A stretch of 64,000 nt of DNA from CAYMSO01 sp964393185 (GCA_964393185.1 CAYMSO010000006.1:1-64000); one strand, 5' to 3'; counted from the first letter of the stretch, positions 1 to 9,946 are shown. The notes: a model not told the origin generated them from the letters alone. Program-made: numbers and translations.

Positions 1-1
1 T

Positions 2-730
2 TGGAAAAAAAGATTGTTAGAAGATGTACTCGCTAATGTAGATGCAGATAACTCTCTAGATTTGTTTACTCAGGCTACTGGCATTCAAGATCCTATTGAA
101 TTTATTCGTAGAGACCTTTCGTTAAAGTGCGTTGATCCTGAATTCGTAGAAAATTTAAAAGATTCATCCGGTATTAATATTGAATGGTTAGATGAAACAA
201 TTAAGTCTTTAGACAGGAGTCTAGATGTAATTCACCAGTTTGATGTAGCTAGAACAATACGTAATGTTTTGGGAAACTCATTATTAATTCCAGATAATCC
301 TCAGCAGGCCGTAGAAGAGTTTTCTTATTTAATAAGCTTGATTGATGATGCTTATCCTAATCTAAAAAGAGTTCCTCATTTGTTAGATATAGCTTTGCAA
401 GCATCAGAAATGGATCTTGATATTGATTGGCAAAGTATTGCTGGAATGAATTTTCCAGATTTTATCGAAGGACTGAATACAAGATTAAAAGTTATAAGAT
501 CATATCTTAAAATAGAAGATTATGAATCCTTTCTAAAAAAACATGAGGAAAGAAAAAAACAATCTAGGAGTTTTATAACTAAGCAGAGGTTGCTACACCA
601 ATTGCATAGGCTTAAATCATCTAGATTGACTGAGGAACAACTTCAAGAATTGTTACAGAAAAAACTTCTTGATTCTATGGATAGACTTGGGCTAGTTTTA
701 AATCTGCAAGAATTAGGTCTAGAGGAATAA
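2..730 (+). CDS. Hypothetical helical protein, 5' end outside window
   Basis: The frame is open from the first bases of the window, so the true start probably lies upstream; a TTG at 14 is the first possible start inside. About 240 residues are visible. The product is predicted mostly alpha-helical, rich in Leu, Asp and Glu, with a basic stretch near residues 175-205 (KKHEERKKQSRSF) and an amphipathic Leu/Gln-rich tail. No signal peptide, membrane segment or catalytic motif is recognisable. It ends 75 bases before the next gene on the same strand. I do not recognise the family. Confidence 0.6.
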   Translation, partial: WKKRLLEDVLANVDADNSLDLFTQATGIQDPIEFIRRDLSLKCVDPEFVENLKDSSGINIEWLDETIKSLDRSLDVIHQFDVARTIRNVLGNSLLIPDNPQQAVEEFSYLISLIDDAYPNLKRVPHLLDIALQASEMDLDIDWQSIAGMNFPDFIEGLNTRLKVIRSYLKIEDYESFLKKHEERKKQSRSFITKQRLLHQLHRLKSSRLTEEQLQELLQKKLLDSMDRLGLVLNLQELGLEE

Positions 731-805
731 GTCATTAGTCTGAACAGAAAGAGTTATACAAAATACCAACAATACTAAAGAAATTATTTTATTCTGGTTT
801 TCTAA

Positions 806-2854
806 ATGCTAAACTTTAATAACCAAATTATTAGTTTTGCACATATGGACAATCAGCCAAATATAACACAAGAAACACCTATTAGTGAAAGTAGTATAGA
901 AACTAACAACCCTATAAAAAAGGAAGTAGGTATGTTTGGGAAAGCAAGAAATATTTTTATAATTTACATACTTATTGGAATTGTAGCTGGTTTAACATTT
1001 GTGCTAGGAGTGATTTATCTAGCAACTTCAAATAAAGACGATGCAGACTTGGTAAGCCGAGAAGAAAAACAGTTAATTTTAAGCGAAATAATCAAAAATA
1101 ACCCAAAATCTCTTATAGAACTCCCACAAACTGAAAACAATACTGGTCTAACACCTGTTAATAGCCAATTAAACGATTCGAGTAGCGAGTCTACTAATGA
1201 TGCACTTACAAATATAGGCCAGGTTACTCTTCCAAAGAAAGCACCAATACCTTTACCTAAGCTGAATGAGGACGGAACTGCTAATTTAGATCCAATAGAA
1301 GGAGCAATTCCTGACTTAAATATTTATAATTACAGAGAATCGACAATAGAGATTATAGGAGGGCCTGCGTATAATACATGCGGTCAAATACCTGCTTATG
1401 GACAGAAAGAAGGGATTTTTAGAAATGTAGAATACTTTGATAAAGACAGATCTTACTATAGAAGTACTGTTAACGATCAAGAAGGAAATCTAACCTCTTA
1501 CTACATAGGAAAGTATGGAAAACAAGAAAACGAAATTTATTATTCTAATGGTGGTACTCTTGTTGTAAACAATAAATACAAGATCAACCCCTCTTTTTCG
1601 AACGAAAATAGAATTAACGAAACAATATCTTATCCTACATCTGGTCCAGCATCGCTCGTTAACGATGTTGCGTCTTATCCAATCTCGTATGTGAGTACAA
1701 AACTTGGTTATTATACAGATAGCTATAGACTAATTGATATTATAAAGGAAGATGGTGATTCGTATTATATACTAGAAGTTTCTTACGAGGTTAATTGTAA
1801 TTTCCCAAGTGCGCAACAGAATAAAAATACAGTAATAAATAGGCTGAAAGTGAATGTAGATACTTTTGAAATAGTAGAATCAAGTACATATTTAAATGAA
1901 GTTGAAGAAAATAAAAGAATACAAACCACAAAGCACAGTTCTACAAGAAAAAAAGTTTCTTTTGATGAAGTCGAAGATGAATTTAATATTGAAAGCTTTG
2001 CATGCGATGTAGCTTCGGAGTTAGCCACAATTAACTTAGCTTGTACATTAGAAGCAAAGGTTTGCTCTGATGGAAGTGAGGTCGGAAGGGATTCTGCCAA
2101 AATGTGTGCATTTGATTTCTGCGAATCTGAAAAACAATATGTTACTGCATTAACGTGCGAGAAGAAAACAACCGCAAATATTGTTACACTAGATTATTCT
2201 AATTATGTTTACAATAAACAAGATCATGCAGAAGAAGTAGTTTCTACATTAGAGAAAAATGATCAGAATATTATTGTCCCTAGCCAAGATTTTTCAATTG
2301 GCTATAATTCAGTCAAAGGTCTATTTTTTAAAGATTTTGATTTTGTAGGGAGAAGAGATTTCTATACTGTAGGCACTGTTGGAGATAAAACATTTAGCCA
2401 AGTGCTAGAAGATAGACTCAAAAATCCAGAAGTATCTTATGATCTGAGTATTAACAATAAATATTATTTTATTAAGACATATAAGGCAGACTTAAGAAAT
2501 GTAGAAGACATTCTGGAAGAGTTAACATCTTCTTATGACGCTTACCAAATAGAAGAATCTGAAGATACAGTAAACATAGATGGAAATAATGTAGAAGCCA
2601 AGTTATTAAAAGCTACATATGCGTTTGATCAAGCTAATAATCAAACAGTTTCTTATCCAAGTTCTTATCCCAATTCTTATCCTAATATTTATACAAGCAC
2701 TTACCATTTCTGGCTAATTGAGTATGGAGGAAATATATATGTAATACAAGCGTATAATAATTCCATTGATCAGTTTGACAGCTTAACATTTATAACAGCG
2801 CAGCCAGACATAGCAGAAACCAGGGAATTGCTCATTAATAATACGCGATATTAA
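806..2854 (+). CDS. Membrane-anchored extracellular hypothetical protein with SYP repeats
   Basis: A 682-residue protein with a short cytoplasmic N-terminus, one transmembrane helix at about residues 50-72 (IFIIYILIGIVAGLTFVLG) and a large exported domain. The exported part is rich in Tyr, Ser and Asn and has several Cys (around residues 192, 332 and 400-455) that could form disulfides. Two Tyr/Pro-rich stretches recur: SYPTSGP...SYPISY near 273-297 and SYPSSYPNSYPNIY near 616-630. An alternative ATG at 845 gives a start 13 residues later. No enzyme motif is seen; a surface or envelope role is inferred from topology only. A hairpin terminator follows the stop codon. Confidence 0.75.
   Translation: MLNFNNQIISFAHMDNQPNITQETPISESSIETNNPIKKEVGMFGKARNIFIIYILIGIVAGLTFVLGVIYLATSNKDDADLVSREEKQLILSEIIKNNPKSLIELPQTENNTGLTPVNSQLNDSSSESTNDALTNIGQVTLPKKAPIPLPKLNEDGTANLDPIEGAIPDLNIYNYRESTIEIIGGPAYNTCGQIPAYGQKEGIFRNVEYFDKDRSYYRSTVNDQEGNLTSYYIGKYGKQENEIYYSNGGTLVVNNKYKINPSFSNENRINETISYPTSGPASLVNDVASYPISYVSTKLGYYTDSYRLIDIIKEDGDSYYILEVSYEVNCNFPSAQQNKNTVINRLKVNVDTFEIVESSTYLNEVEENKRIQTTKHSSTRKKVSFDEVEDEFNIESFACDVASELATINLACTLEAKVCSDGSEVGRDSAKMCAFDFCESEKQYVTALTCEKKTTANIVTLDYSNYVYNKQDHAEEVVSTLEKNDQNIIVPSQDFSIGYNSVKGLFFKDFDFVGRRDFYTVGTVGDKTFSQVLEDRLKNPEVSYDLSINNKYYFIKTYKADLRNVEDILEELTSSYDAYQIEESEDTVNIDGNNVEAKLLKATYAFDQANNQTVSYPSSYPNSYPNIYTSTYHFWLIEYGGNIYVIQAYNNSIDQFDSLTFITAQPDIAETRELLINNTRY
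2651..2686 (+). repeat. Three tandem 12-bp repeats inside the SYP-repeat gene
   Basis: Three consecutive 12-base units beginning TCTTATCC differ only in the last four bases. They encode the repeated tetrapeptides SYPS, SYPN, SYPN of the exported domain. Confidence 0.8.
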
Positions 2855-2872
2855 GTAATGTTTTTTAGATTT

Positions 2873-2905
2873 AAGCCAGCCCAGCGCTGGCTTTCTTGTG
2901 TTTTT
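2873..2905 (+). terminator. Rho-independent terminator
   Basis: An 8-bp perfect stem (AAGCCAGC at 2873-2880 pairs with GCTGGCTT at 2886-2893) with a 5-base loop is followed by a T-rich stretch. It lies 19 bases after the upstream stop codon, between two convergent genes. The T-rich side fits termination of the plus-strand gene. Confidence 0.75.
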
Positions 2906-2941
2906 ATGTATGCGAGATATTAGTGTAAACACTGCTATGTA

Positions 2942-4279
2942 TTATTGTTCTCTAATTAGAGTTTTAGATTTATTATGAATAGCAGCAAAATTTAGAAGAA
3001 TTATAAATTCAAAGTAGTTAATAATTGAACCTGTATGAACTAAACCTCGGAATACCCAAACAACTATAAGCGTAAAAATAATAAACGAAGCTTTATTATT
3101 AAAATTTCTTTTAAAATTAAGACCCAACCAGGTAATTAGGTAAGAAAATAAAGTTATTCCAACTAGTCCAAACCATGCAAATATATCAAATATAAAATTA
3201 TGCGCTCTATCAACATACAAGCCTCGAAGCTTGCCACTTTGCCTTAATACTTCTCCGAGGGTATCTGGTCCAGAACCAAGCAGAGTATACTCTATTGATC
3301 TTGTATAAACTATCCAAATATCTTTCCATATTGTAACCCTGATAGAATATACCTCAGCATACTTGGAAAATAGTATAGCTGTTGGTAAAAACAAAAATAG
3401 TGTTATAAGTAGTATTGTAAAGTAAATTCCTGGTCGCCTTGCTTTTAAAGCTCCATAGTAAGCTGCAATCATAGCTAAGCCAAATACCACAGTTATAATT
3501 GCCCAATATGACATACTAATGACAATTGATATAAAAATAATAGTTGCGAAGAAAATCGACAATACTACTCGATATTTTCCTTTATTATTGAGCGAAGTTA
3601 ATATAGCCGAAAAAAATCCTATTAGCAAAAAATCTGCATAGAAATTAGGCTGACCAAATGTTCCGTATACTCTGCCCGACACCGTATCTAAATCATGTAA
3701 AGGAAAATATACATCAACAAATTGGTATAATCCAATAAGCGATTGTACTAGTGAGGAAATTATAAATGACCACAGCAAGTAATTTAAAAAATTCTGCTTG
3801 GTGATTTTGATTAATAGGTATGTAGCTACAAAAATTAATGCAATCGTAATAACTCCTAAATATCTGTATTCATTTCCCCACAAAGGCATGCTTAAGGTTT
3901 CTAGATTTAAAAAGTCTATAATAACCTTATAAATAAAGTTTTTGATTGTATTATTATTTACTGAATAAGTAAACTCACTTTGCAAAAATACGATCCCGGT
4001 AAAAATAAAAAACATTAAATATGCAGCTAACTTTTTATCTTGAAGAACTCGGAGGTTTTTTGTATTTAGTAAATAAATCATTGCTAATATAATGGATATA
4101 ATACTAAATAATTGAATGGCTTCTACTTTTGGAAGCTCCCAACCTTTTGCGCCCAAAGATTGATTATAAATAAGAGGTAGTAAAATTAGTGCACTCGATG
4201 TGTACAGATTCCAGAAATTTGCTATTAGGTAATTTAAGAATTTTTTATACTTGATAATTTCCATAGCAAGATTATACAC
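2942..4279 (-). CDS. O-antigen ligase/polymerase-like membrane protein (WaaL/Wzy type)
   Basis: A 445-residue polytopic protein with about 10-12 predicted membrane helices. The middle carries GRVYGTFGQPNFYADFL and the long extracytoplasmic loop carries LLGSGPDTLGEVLRQSG and YVDRAHNFIFDIFAWFG. The latter matches the RAHNxxLxxLxxxG signature of the O-antigen ligase family (Wzy_C), which transfers or polymerises lipid-linked glycans on the outer face of the cytoplasmic membrane. It is convergent with the upstream gene and lies in a glycan-related neighbourhood with a GT2 enzyme at 4670. Ligase and polymerase cannot be told apart from sequence. Confidence 0.8.
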   Translation of the reverse strand: MYNLAMEIIKYKKFLNYLIANFWNLYTSSALILLPLIYNQSLGAKGWELPKVEAIQLFSIISIILAMIYLLNTKNLRVLQDKKLAAYLMFFIFTGIVFLQSEFTYSVNNNTIKNFIYKVIIDFLNLETLSMPLWGNEYRYLGVITIALIFVATYLLIKITKQNFLNYLLWSFIISSLVQSLIGLYQFVDVYFPLHDLDTVSGRVYGTFGQPNFYADFLLIGFFSAILTSLNNKGKYRVVLSIFFATIIFISIVISMSYWAIITVVFGLAMIAAYYGALKARRPGIYFTILLITLFLFLPTAILFSKYAEVYSIRVTIWKDIWIVYTRSIEYTLLGSGPDTLGEVLRQSGKLRGLYVDRAHNFIFDIFAWFGLVGITLFSYLITWLGLNFKRNFNNKASFIIFTLIVVWVFRGLVHTGSIINYFEFIILLNFAAIHNKSKTLIREQ

Positions 4280-4338
4280 TTAGAAAATCACAATTCTAGA
4301 TTAACGTAGAAAAGCATGTTTTAATTTTTTCGCTTTGC

Positions 4339-4620
4339 CTAAGCTTCTTTTACTGGCGAAATATCCTTAACCGTTTGGGTAAATCCATTAATTAGATTTT
4401 CCGGACTAAATTTTCCGTCTTTAAACAAAGTTTCTGCAGAAGTTTTTAAAATTTGTACTAAACATTGCCTTTCTACTTGTCCTTGAAGCCAGTCTAGCCC
4501 CCAATCTATAAGACCATCAAAGGCATTGGTGATTAAGTCTTTTTTCTTTAAATCTTCTTGGGGTAACCCTAAGTCCGGGAGTTCAGTAACTTGAGGGAAT
4601 TCTGTAGTTAATCCATCCAT
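4339..4620 (-). CDS. Small hypothetical protein
   Basis: A 93-residue acidic, soluble protein. The first 25 residues are rich in Pro, Leu and acidic residues (TEFPQVTELPDLGLPQEDL); the rest looks amphipathic-helical with two Trp (DWGLDWLQGQ). One Cys is present and no signal peptide. It lies between the O-antigen ligase-like gene and the GT2 gene on the same strand. Family not recognised. Confidence 0.5.
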   Translation of the reverse strand: MDGLTTEFPQVTELPDLGLPQEDLKKKDLITNAFDGLIDWGLDWLQGQVERQCLVQILKTSAETLFKDGKFSPENLINGFTQTVKDISPVKEA

Positions 4621-4669
4621 ATTGTTGTATTAACTACATTATTATAGCATTACTATATAAGAAGGACAA

Positions 4670-5731
4670 TTATTTAAATGTACTCTTTGCTCTTGTATAA
4701 ATTATTTCGGATATTACATCTATGTACTCTTTTAACATTTTAGACTTTGTAAGTCCTTTATCGTATTTTTTAGGATGCTTGATTTCGCAAAGATTGACTA
4801 TGGCAGTATTTCTTAACGGAACATTATAATTAAGAATTGTTTCTATGCCATATCTTGTTTTTTCAATTTCTGGAAGCAATTCAATAAAATCCTCTTTGTA
4901 ATAAGCTCTTTCACCAGTTAATTTTGTAGCAATAGCAAATGTAGATGGTAGTCCTCTTATACCAAGAGTAGCTCTTACATTAAGGGAATTTAAAAATAAA
5001 GGAGTAACCAAAAAATCTATGTGGTATGGTTTAAGATTGGAAAGATCAGCATCTATCATAAGTATAATGTTGCCTTTGGCATTTTTTACTCCTTGAGCTA
5101 CTGCATATCCCTTACCTCTATTTTCTTCAAGTTTTATGTATTTAAATTTATAGTCAGTAATCCCAGAAAGTTTTTTATGCGTGTTGTCTATTGAGCCATC
5201 ATTAACACTGATCACTTCGTGAACTAGCTCAGATTCCATAGCCGAAAATACAACGTCTTCAATAGTTTTTTCTTCATTATATGCGGGAATTACTACAGAC
5301 ACTTTATATTTATTTAGTAGATTCTCCCAGATAGATTTGTTGTTAAAGAAAATTAAGTAAATTTTATTTTCAAAAATCATTTTAATACTTGGAGTTGTTG
5401 GAAAGTTTTTCTGAATTTCTATGCTCATTTCGTTGAATCTATCATACTTTTTCTTGTCAAAACTAATGTCACGTTTATAAAAGGAAGTTTCGGTATTTAC
5501 TTGGTTATAGATAACAAAAGACTTAGAGTTACTCAGAATTTCTTTTCGTGCTAAAAATCTATCGAAGTTGTTGAGAATGTTTTTAAAAAATATTACTTCT
5601 TGATTTATATCCTTCAATTCTTGTGTAACATTTAAATCAACAATCACAGGTTCTCGATCATAATTAAATATATCCCTTGTTATTGCGCTCGAAATTTCTA
5701 TTTCTTTTGTGGGAACTGATCTTGTAATCAT
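4670..5731 (-). CDS. Family 2 glycosyltransferase with N-terminal extension
   Basis: A 353-residue protein. Residues 1-140 form an unrecognised extension. From about residue 143 it is a GT-A fold glycosyltransferase: VSVVIPAYNEEKTIEDVV, the donor-binding VNDGS, ENRGKGYAVAQGVKNAKG, and the metal-binding LMIDADLS. The order resembles dolichyl-phosphate sugar synthases and glucosyl-3-phosphoglycerate synthases, which use a nucleotide-sugar donor. No membrane helices are evident, so it is probably cytosolic. The substrate is not predictable. It is divergent from the P-type ATPase gene across a 114-base intergenic region. Confidence 0.85.
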   Translation of the reverse strand: MITRSVPTKEIEISSAITRDIFNYDREPVIVDLNVTQELKDINQEVIFFKNILNNFDRFLARKEILSNSKSFVIYNQVNTETSFYKRDISFDKKKYDRFNEMSIEIQKNFPTTPSIKMIFENKIYLIFFNNKSIWENLLNKYKVSVVIPAYNEEKTIEDVVFSAMESELVHEVISVNDGSIDNTHKKLSGITDYKFKYIKLEENRGKGYAVAQGVKNAKGNIILMIDADLSNLKPYHIDFLVTPLFLNSLNVRATLGIRGLPSTFAIATKLTGERAYYKEDFIELLPEIEKTRYGIETILNYNVPLRNTAIVNLCEIKHPKKYDKGLTKSKMLKEYIDVISEIIYTRAKSTFK

Positions 5732-5845
5732 ATTTTTAATTAATTCTTCAAAAATTTTACTTAATTAATGAGATAATGACAATGTCATCTAATCTTGATA
5801 CAACAAGTTTTGTTAATTATAATAATTTAATATTTGCCCCGATCA

Positions 5846-8281
5846 ATGAATGGCTTGGTTAATAAAAATTTGAGAGGTCTTAATGCTCGTGAAGTACTTC
5901 GTAGGCAGTCGATGGGTCAAGTTAATGAAATAGATACAAAAATAAAAAAAAGTTTTATACGTATATTTTTAGAGCAAATATTATTTATTCCACACTTACT
6001 TATAGTTTTTTCTTCCTTGCTTTTGGCGTACTTTGGAGAGTTAGCCGATTCCTTGCTTATTTCTATTTTTACATTAAGTAATGTATTAATATCTGCAACA
6101 CAGGAATACTCTGTAAGATCTTCTTTAGAAAAAATGAAAATAATTTCTGTGGAGCCTGTAAAAGTAATAAGAAACAAAAATTTTACCAAAATCTTGCCAG
6201 AAGAAATTGTACTAGATGAGCTAATTGTATTGTCTTCAGGCGAGAATATTTATGTCGATGGCGTGATAGTTGAAGCAGAGTTTCTATTGGTAGACGAATC
6301 TATTATTACAGGTGAATCTGATTATGTGCAAAAGAACAAGGGGGATCAAATCCTTTCTGGCTCATATGTAGTTAGTGGTTCTGGATACTATCGTGCCGAG
6401 AAAGTAGGAAAGCAAAGTTACGTAAACAAGCTAAATAAGCAATTAAAAAAATATAAATATAATCAATCTTTTTTACAGAAAAGTATCGCTACAATAGCCA
6501 AAACTCTTACATATATGGCTATATTTATTGTATTTTTATTATTTATGCTTTCTGAAACTCAAGAATTTAATAAGGTAGATATTACTAATGCAATAATTGC
6601 TACAATGCACGCGTTAATTCCACAGGGAGTTCTAATGTCGATGACTATGGCGTTTCTTGTAGGTGTTTACAGAATGTACTCACAAAGAATTATAGTTCAA
6701 AAAGCTAGTGCAATAGAAAAACTTTCGCAAATTGATATTGTCTGCTTTGATAAAACAGGCACTTTAACCAAAAATGAAATGCTAGTAGAAGAATCCTTTC
6801 TTCCGGATAATAATAAATTTTTGGATTCCAAAGATATTGGCGGACTTATATTCTTTTTAGTAAAGGAAACTATAGAAAAAAATAAAACTACTGATTCTAT
6901 CTTAAGGTATTTAATAAATTGCATAGATCATGTAACTGATTATAAAGCTCTTCAGCAACTACCTTTCAATTCTAAAGATAAATTAAGTTGTATGCGCATA
7001 GAAATTCAACACAATACCGTTTACGAAGTTATATTAGGTGCTCCAGAAATTTTAGAAAAAAAATTGAGTAAAAAGGAAACTGAAAAATTAAGAAGAAAAA
7101 ATACAGAATTCGCACAGAAAGGGCTAAGAAATATTGCGGTGTTAATTTCTAAAGTTGAAAGTCCTAATCTTCAATTAACTATGCAAGAGAATTATTATTT
7201 TGCTGCATTAATAGGTATAAATAATCAATTAAGAGAGGGTGTTGCCGAAGTTTTTAACTTGTTTAGAAGCAAAAATGTTAAACCAATTATAATATCCGGC
7301 GACTCGGAGTCTACCGTTAGATCTTTGGTGCAACAGCTTAATTTAGGTATTTTTCGAAATTTTGTAAGTGGGGAAATGCTTTCTAGAGTAAAGGATAAAT
7401 TCTGGAAAGATAAACTAATTTTGAATGCAGATGTATTTACAAGGGTAACTCCAGATCAAAAACTGGATATAGTAAAAACTTTGCAACAACATAACTATCA
7501 AGTCGCTATGATTGGAGATGGAATCAACGACGCTATGGCTCTTAAATATGCGGATCTAGGCATTTCTCTTGGAGCAGGGGCCAATATTTCCAAAAATGTG
7601 GCAGATATTATTTTATTGGACAATTCTTTAAGTTTACTTAATGTAATAATCCAGGAAGGCAGAGATATTATGTACAATGTTTTAAGAAATGCACAAATAC
7701 TCTTGGTAAAAAATATAACCGCGCTTATCGTTATTTTGGGAACACTACTCTTTACAGTTCCCTTCCCTTTTACCCCAAGAATCTTATTTTTAGTTGCATT
7801 TGTCAATTCTACCTATCCCGGTTTGATAATACTTTCGGAAAAAGGTACTAAAATTTCTAACTTTAGTTTTAAAACAAGTTTATTGATTTACTCAATTATT
7901 GGCGGTTTGATAAGTGGTAGTATTATTTTGGCATTTCTGAGCTTGAGTAGATACGAAACATCTCCTAAAACAGAGGTAAATTCAATAGTTATCATTTTTT
8001 TATCCTTGATAGGAATAGCTAACTTCCTTGTTATCAATCAAAGGGAATATAAAGTAAAGATTTTAAATTTAAACAAGAAAGATATTTCTGTAATTACACT
8101 TTCAATTTTGATTTTGATCACCACATTTTTTATAAAAGAACTAAACACTTTTTTTAATATTCAGAAAACAGATTTTAGAACAACATTATTAATTATATAT
8201 TGTTCAGTTGCATATTATGTCTTGTTCAGTTTAATTTATAATATTTATTTACATTATTTTGAAAAATCAGAAAATAGATAA
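5846..8281 (+). CDS. Cation-transporting P-type ATPase, CtpE-like
   Basis: About 811 residues (815 if the in-frame TTG at 5834 is used). Visible motifs, numbered from the TTG: actuator TGES at 159-162, phosphorylation motif DKTGTLT with Asp306, and hinge GDGIND near 560. Membrane helices flank the actuator and about six follow the hinge. The fourth-helix motif is ALIPQGVLMS and the stretch MTMAFLVGVYRM leads into the phosphorylation domain. The N-terminal GLNAREVLRRQSMGQVNEI and the C-terminal LFTVPFPFTPR resemble mycobacterial CtpE, described as a Ca2+ transporter. No N-terminal heavy-metal domain or CPC motif is present, so a Cu/Zn exporter is unlikely. Ca2+ specificity is inferred. Confidence 0.9.
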   Translation: MNGLVNKNLRGLNAREVLRRQSMGQVNEIDTKIKKSFIRIFLEQILFIPHLLIVFSSLLLAYFGELADSLLISIFTLSNVLISATQEYSVRSSLEKMKIISVEPVKVIRNKNFTKILPEEIVLDELIVLSSGENIYVDGVIVEAEFLLVDESIITGESDYVQKNKGDQILSGSYVVSGSGYYRAEKVGKQSYVNKLNKQLKKYKYNQSFLQKSIATIAKTLTYMAIFIVFLLFMLSETQEFNKVDITNAIIATMHALIPQGVLMSMTMAFLVGVYRMYSQRIIVQKASAIEKLSQIDIVCFDKTGTLTKNEMLVEESFLPDNNKFLDSKDIGGLIFFLVKETIEKNKTTDSILRYLINCIDHVTDYKALQQLPFNSKDKLSCMRIEIQHNTVYEVILGAPEILEKKLSKKETEKLRRKNTEFAQKGLRNIAVLISKVESPNLQLTMQENYYFAALIGINNQLREGVAEVFNLFRSKNVKPIIISGDSESTVRSLVQQLNLGIFRNFVSGEMLSRVKDKFWKDKLILNADVFTRVTPDQKLDIVKTLQQHNYQVAMIGDGINDAMALKYADLGISLGAGANISKNVADIILLDNSLSLLNVIIQEGRDIMYNVLRNAQILLVKNITALIVILGTLLFTVPFPFTPRILFLVAFVNSTYPGLIILSEKGTKISNFSFKTSLLIYSIIGGLISGSIILAFLSLSRYETSPKTEVNSIVIIFLSLIGIANFLVINQREYKVKILNLNKKDISVITLSILILITTFFIKELNTFFNIQKTDFRTTLLIIYCSVAYYVLFSLIYNIYLHYFEKSENR

Positions 8282-9554
8282 TACCTACGATGTATTAATC
8301 ATAGGAGGAGGAGCTGCTGGGATTATGTCTGCGATATCTGTCAAAAGGCATTATCCTCAGTACTCGGTTTGCATAATAGATAGAACTTTTGCACTAGGAA
8401 GAAAAATTATTATCAGTGGCGCTGGCAGGTGTAATGTTACAAATATCCATCTAGAAGATGACTTAGAAAAGAGATATCATGGCGCTCCAGTCGAATATAT
8501 TCGTGCAATTTTTGACCAGTTTGGATATAAAGATATTGTAGCTTTTTTTGAAGATTTAGGTGTAGAACTATATGTAGAAAGAAAGACAAATATAGGTAAA
8601 GTTTTCCCGACTACTAATCAAGCAAAAACAATTTCTGAACTTCTAATAGACGAAGTTCTAAGATTAGGTGTAAATATTGATCTAAATACTGAAGTAAAAG
8701 ATATTAATAGAAAAGATAAATTTGAGATTACTACTTTTGATTTAAAGACAAATATTACTAAACACTACAAATCTACATATCTAATTTTGGCAACTGGAGG
8801 AAAAACTTACCCGGCTATGGGTTCCAATGGTAGCGGTTATACACTTGCAGAAAAATTAGGACACACCTTGGATTACCCTTTACCTTCAGCATTACCTTTG
8901 GTTAGTAAAAACTATCTATCGCAAATGTTGCAGGGCCAAAAAGTAGATGTTGAAGTTTCTGCAATTATAGATAATCAAACAATTAGCAAAAAAGTTATAG
9001 ACGAATTGATGTTCACCAAATACGGTTTCTCAGGTCCTGCCATTCTTAATATAAGTAGGCCAATCTCAGTTTATTTAAATACGCCTGGCGAAAGTAAAAA
9101 AGATTGTTTTATAAGCATATGTTTTTTGCCTGGTAAAAGTAAAGAAGTTGTTAAAAACACACTAGTATCCAGATGGCAAAAAAGACCGGATCAATATTTA
9201 GATAAGAGTCTTTTTGGCTTACTACCTAATAAAGTAGCAACAGAGCTTGTAAAATTCTCGGGATTGAACTCTAATACGAAGGGCAGTACATTAAATGATT
9301 TACAAATCAATAAGTTAATTCAGGTTTTAACAGACTCTAGATTTAAGATAGATGCTACAAAAGGTTGGAATGAAGCCGAATTTACAGCAGGTGGGGTAAA
9401 AATAACAGAAACTAAGATTTCAACTTTGGAATCCAATGTTATTAAAAATCTATACATCTGTGGAGAAGTATTAAATGTTGATGGCGACGTTGGAGGTTTT
9501 AATCTTTCCTGGAGTTGGAGTTCTGGGTGGATAGCTGGTAAACTTCTTAAATGA
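8259..9554 (+). CDS. FAD-dependent oxidoreductase, BaiN/HI0933 family
   Basis: A 431-residue flavoprotein. The N-terminus has the dinucleotide-binding motif VLIIGGGAAGIMSA, followed by the family hallmark GRKIIISGAGRCNVTN near residues 47-62. LILATGGKTYPAMGSNGSGY and the C-terminal ICGEVLNVDGDVGGFNLSWSWSSGWIAG complete the FAD site. Length matches the family (about 400-430). The physiological substrate of this family is generally unknown; a bile-acid-related reductase has been described. It starts with TTG and overlaps the end of the ATPase gene by 23 bases, suggesting coupled translation. Confidence 0.9.
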   Translation: MKNQKIDNTYDVLIIGGGAAGIMSAISVKRHYPQYSVCIIDRTFALGRKIIISGAGRCNVTNIHLEDDLEKRYHGAPVEYIRAIFDQFGYKDIVAFFEDLGVELYVERKTNIGKVFPTTNQAKTISELLIDEVLRLGVNIDLNTEVKDINRKDKFEITTFDLKTNITKHYKSTYLILATGGKTYPAMGSNGSGYTLAEKLGHTLDYPLPSALPLVSKNYLSQMLQGQKVDVEVSAIIDNQTISKKVIDELMFTKYGFSGPAILNISRPISVYLNTPGESKKDCFISICFLPGKSKEVVKNTLVSRWQKRPDQYLDKSLFGLLPNKVATELVKFSGLNSNTKGSTLNDLQINKLIQVLTDSRFKIDATKGWNEAEFTAGGVKITETKISTLESNVIKNLYICGEVLNVDGDVGGFNLSWSWSSGWIAGKLLK

Positions 9555-9633
9555 TGTCAAAGTATACCGACATGAATAATGAATATTCCCTACTGTAAAT
9601 GCTAATGCCACGACTATACCATTGACAAAACTA

Positions 9634-9663
9634 CTAGGTTTCTATAAAATATAAAAAACCTAG
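9634..9663. promoter_or_regulatory. Inverted repeat just before a small membrane-protein gene
   Basis: CTAGGTTT (9634-9641) and AAACCTAG (9656-9663) form a perfect 8-bp inverted repeat with a 14-base AT-rich spacer. The right arm ends one base before the GTG start codon at 9665. It could be an operator for a dimeric repressor or an mRNA hairpin that masks the start. Confidence 0.45.
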
Positions 9664-9664
9664 C

Positions 9665-9940
9665 GTGATGAAAATAATTTTAATTTTCTGCACAATTTGT
9701 CTACTAACATTCAGTTTCTTATTTCTAAGAAACAAAAGTATACTTGCCAGCAACTATACAGAAGAAAATTTTGATAATGGAGAAGTGGCAGGTGTTTTTG
9801 ATCAAACTCAGGAAAGTAATTTAACAGAAAGAACTAACACACGAGAACTCGCACTTATTTTATGTTTATTGTTTACTATTGGTATTTTCTTCGGTGCCTA
9901 CAGAAAAGCTCTTGCCCTTCAAAAAGCAAATTCTCGCTAA
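9665..9940 (+). CDS. Small two-helix membrane protein
   Basis: A 91-residue protein with an N-terminal hydrophobic helix (about residues 3-21, IILIFCTICLLTFSFLFL) and a second helix near 64-82 (LALILCLLFTIGIFFGAY). The roughly 40 residues between are hydrophilic and acidic. GTG at 9665 and ATG at 9668 are adjacent possible starts. It lies directly upstream of the BlaI-type regulator and M56 protease genes, so it may be a partner or target of that pair; this is inferred from position only. Confidence 0.55.
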   Translation: MMKIILIFCTICLLTFSFLFLRNKSILASNYTEENFDNGEVAGVFDQTQESNLTERTNTRELALILCLLFTIGIFFGAYRKALALQKANSR

Positions 9941-9946
9941 TTTTTT

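Noticed and set aside
1783..2100. 105-residue minus-strand frame within the SYP-repeat gene
   Set aside because: Antisense to a clear longer gene with no motif or start context.
7498..7806. 102-residue minus-strand frame within the P-type ATPase gene
   Set aside because: Antisense to the conserved hinge region; a shadow of strong coding constraint.
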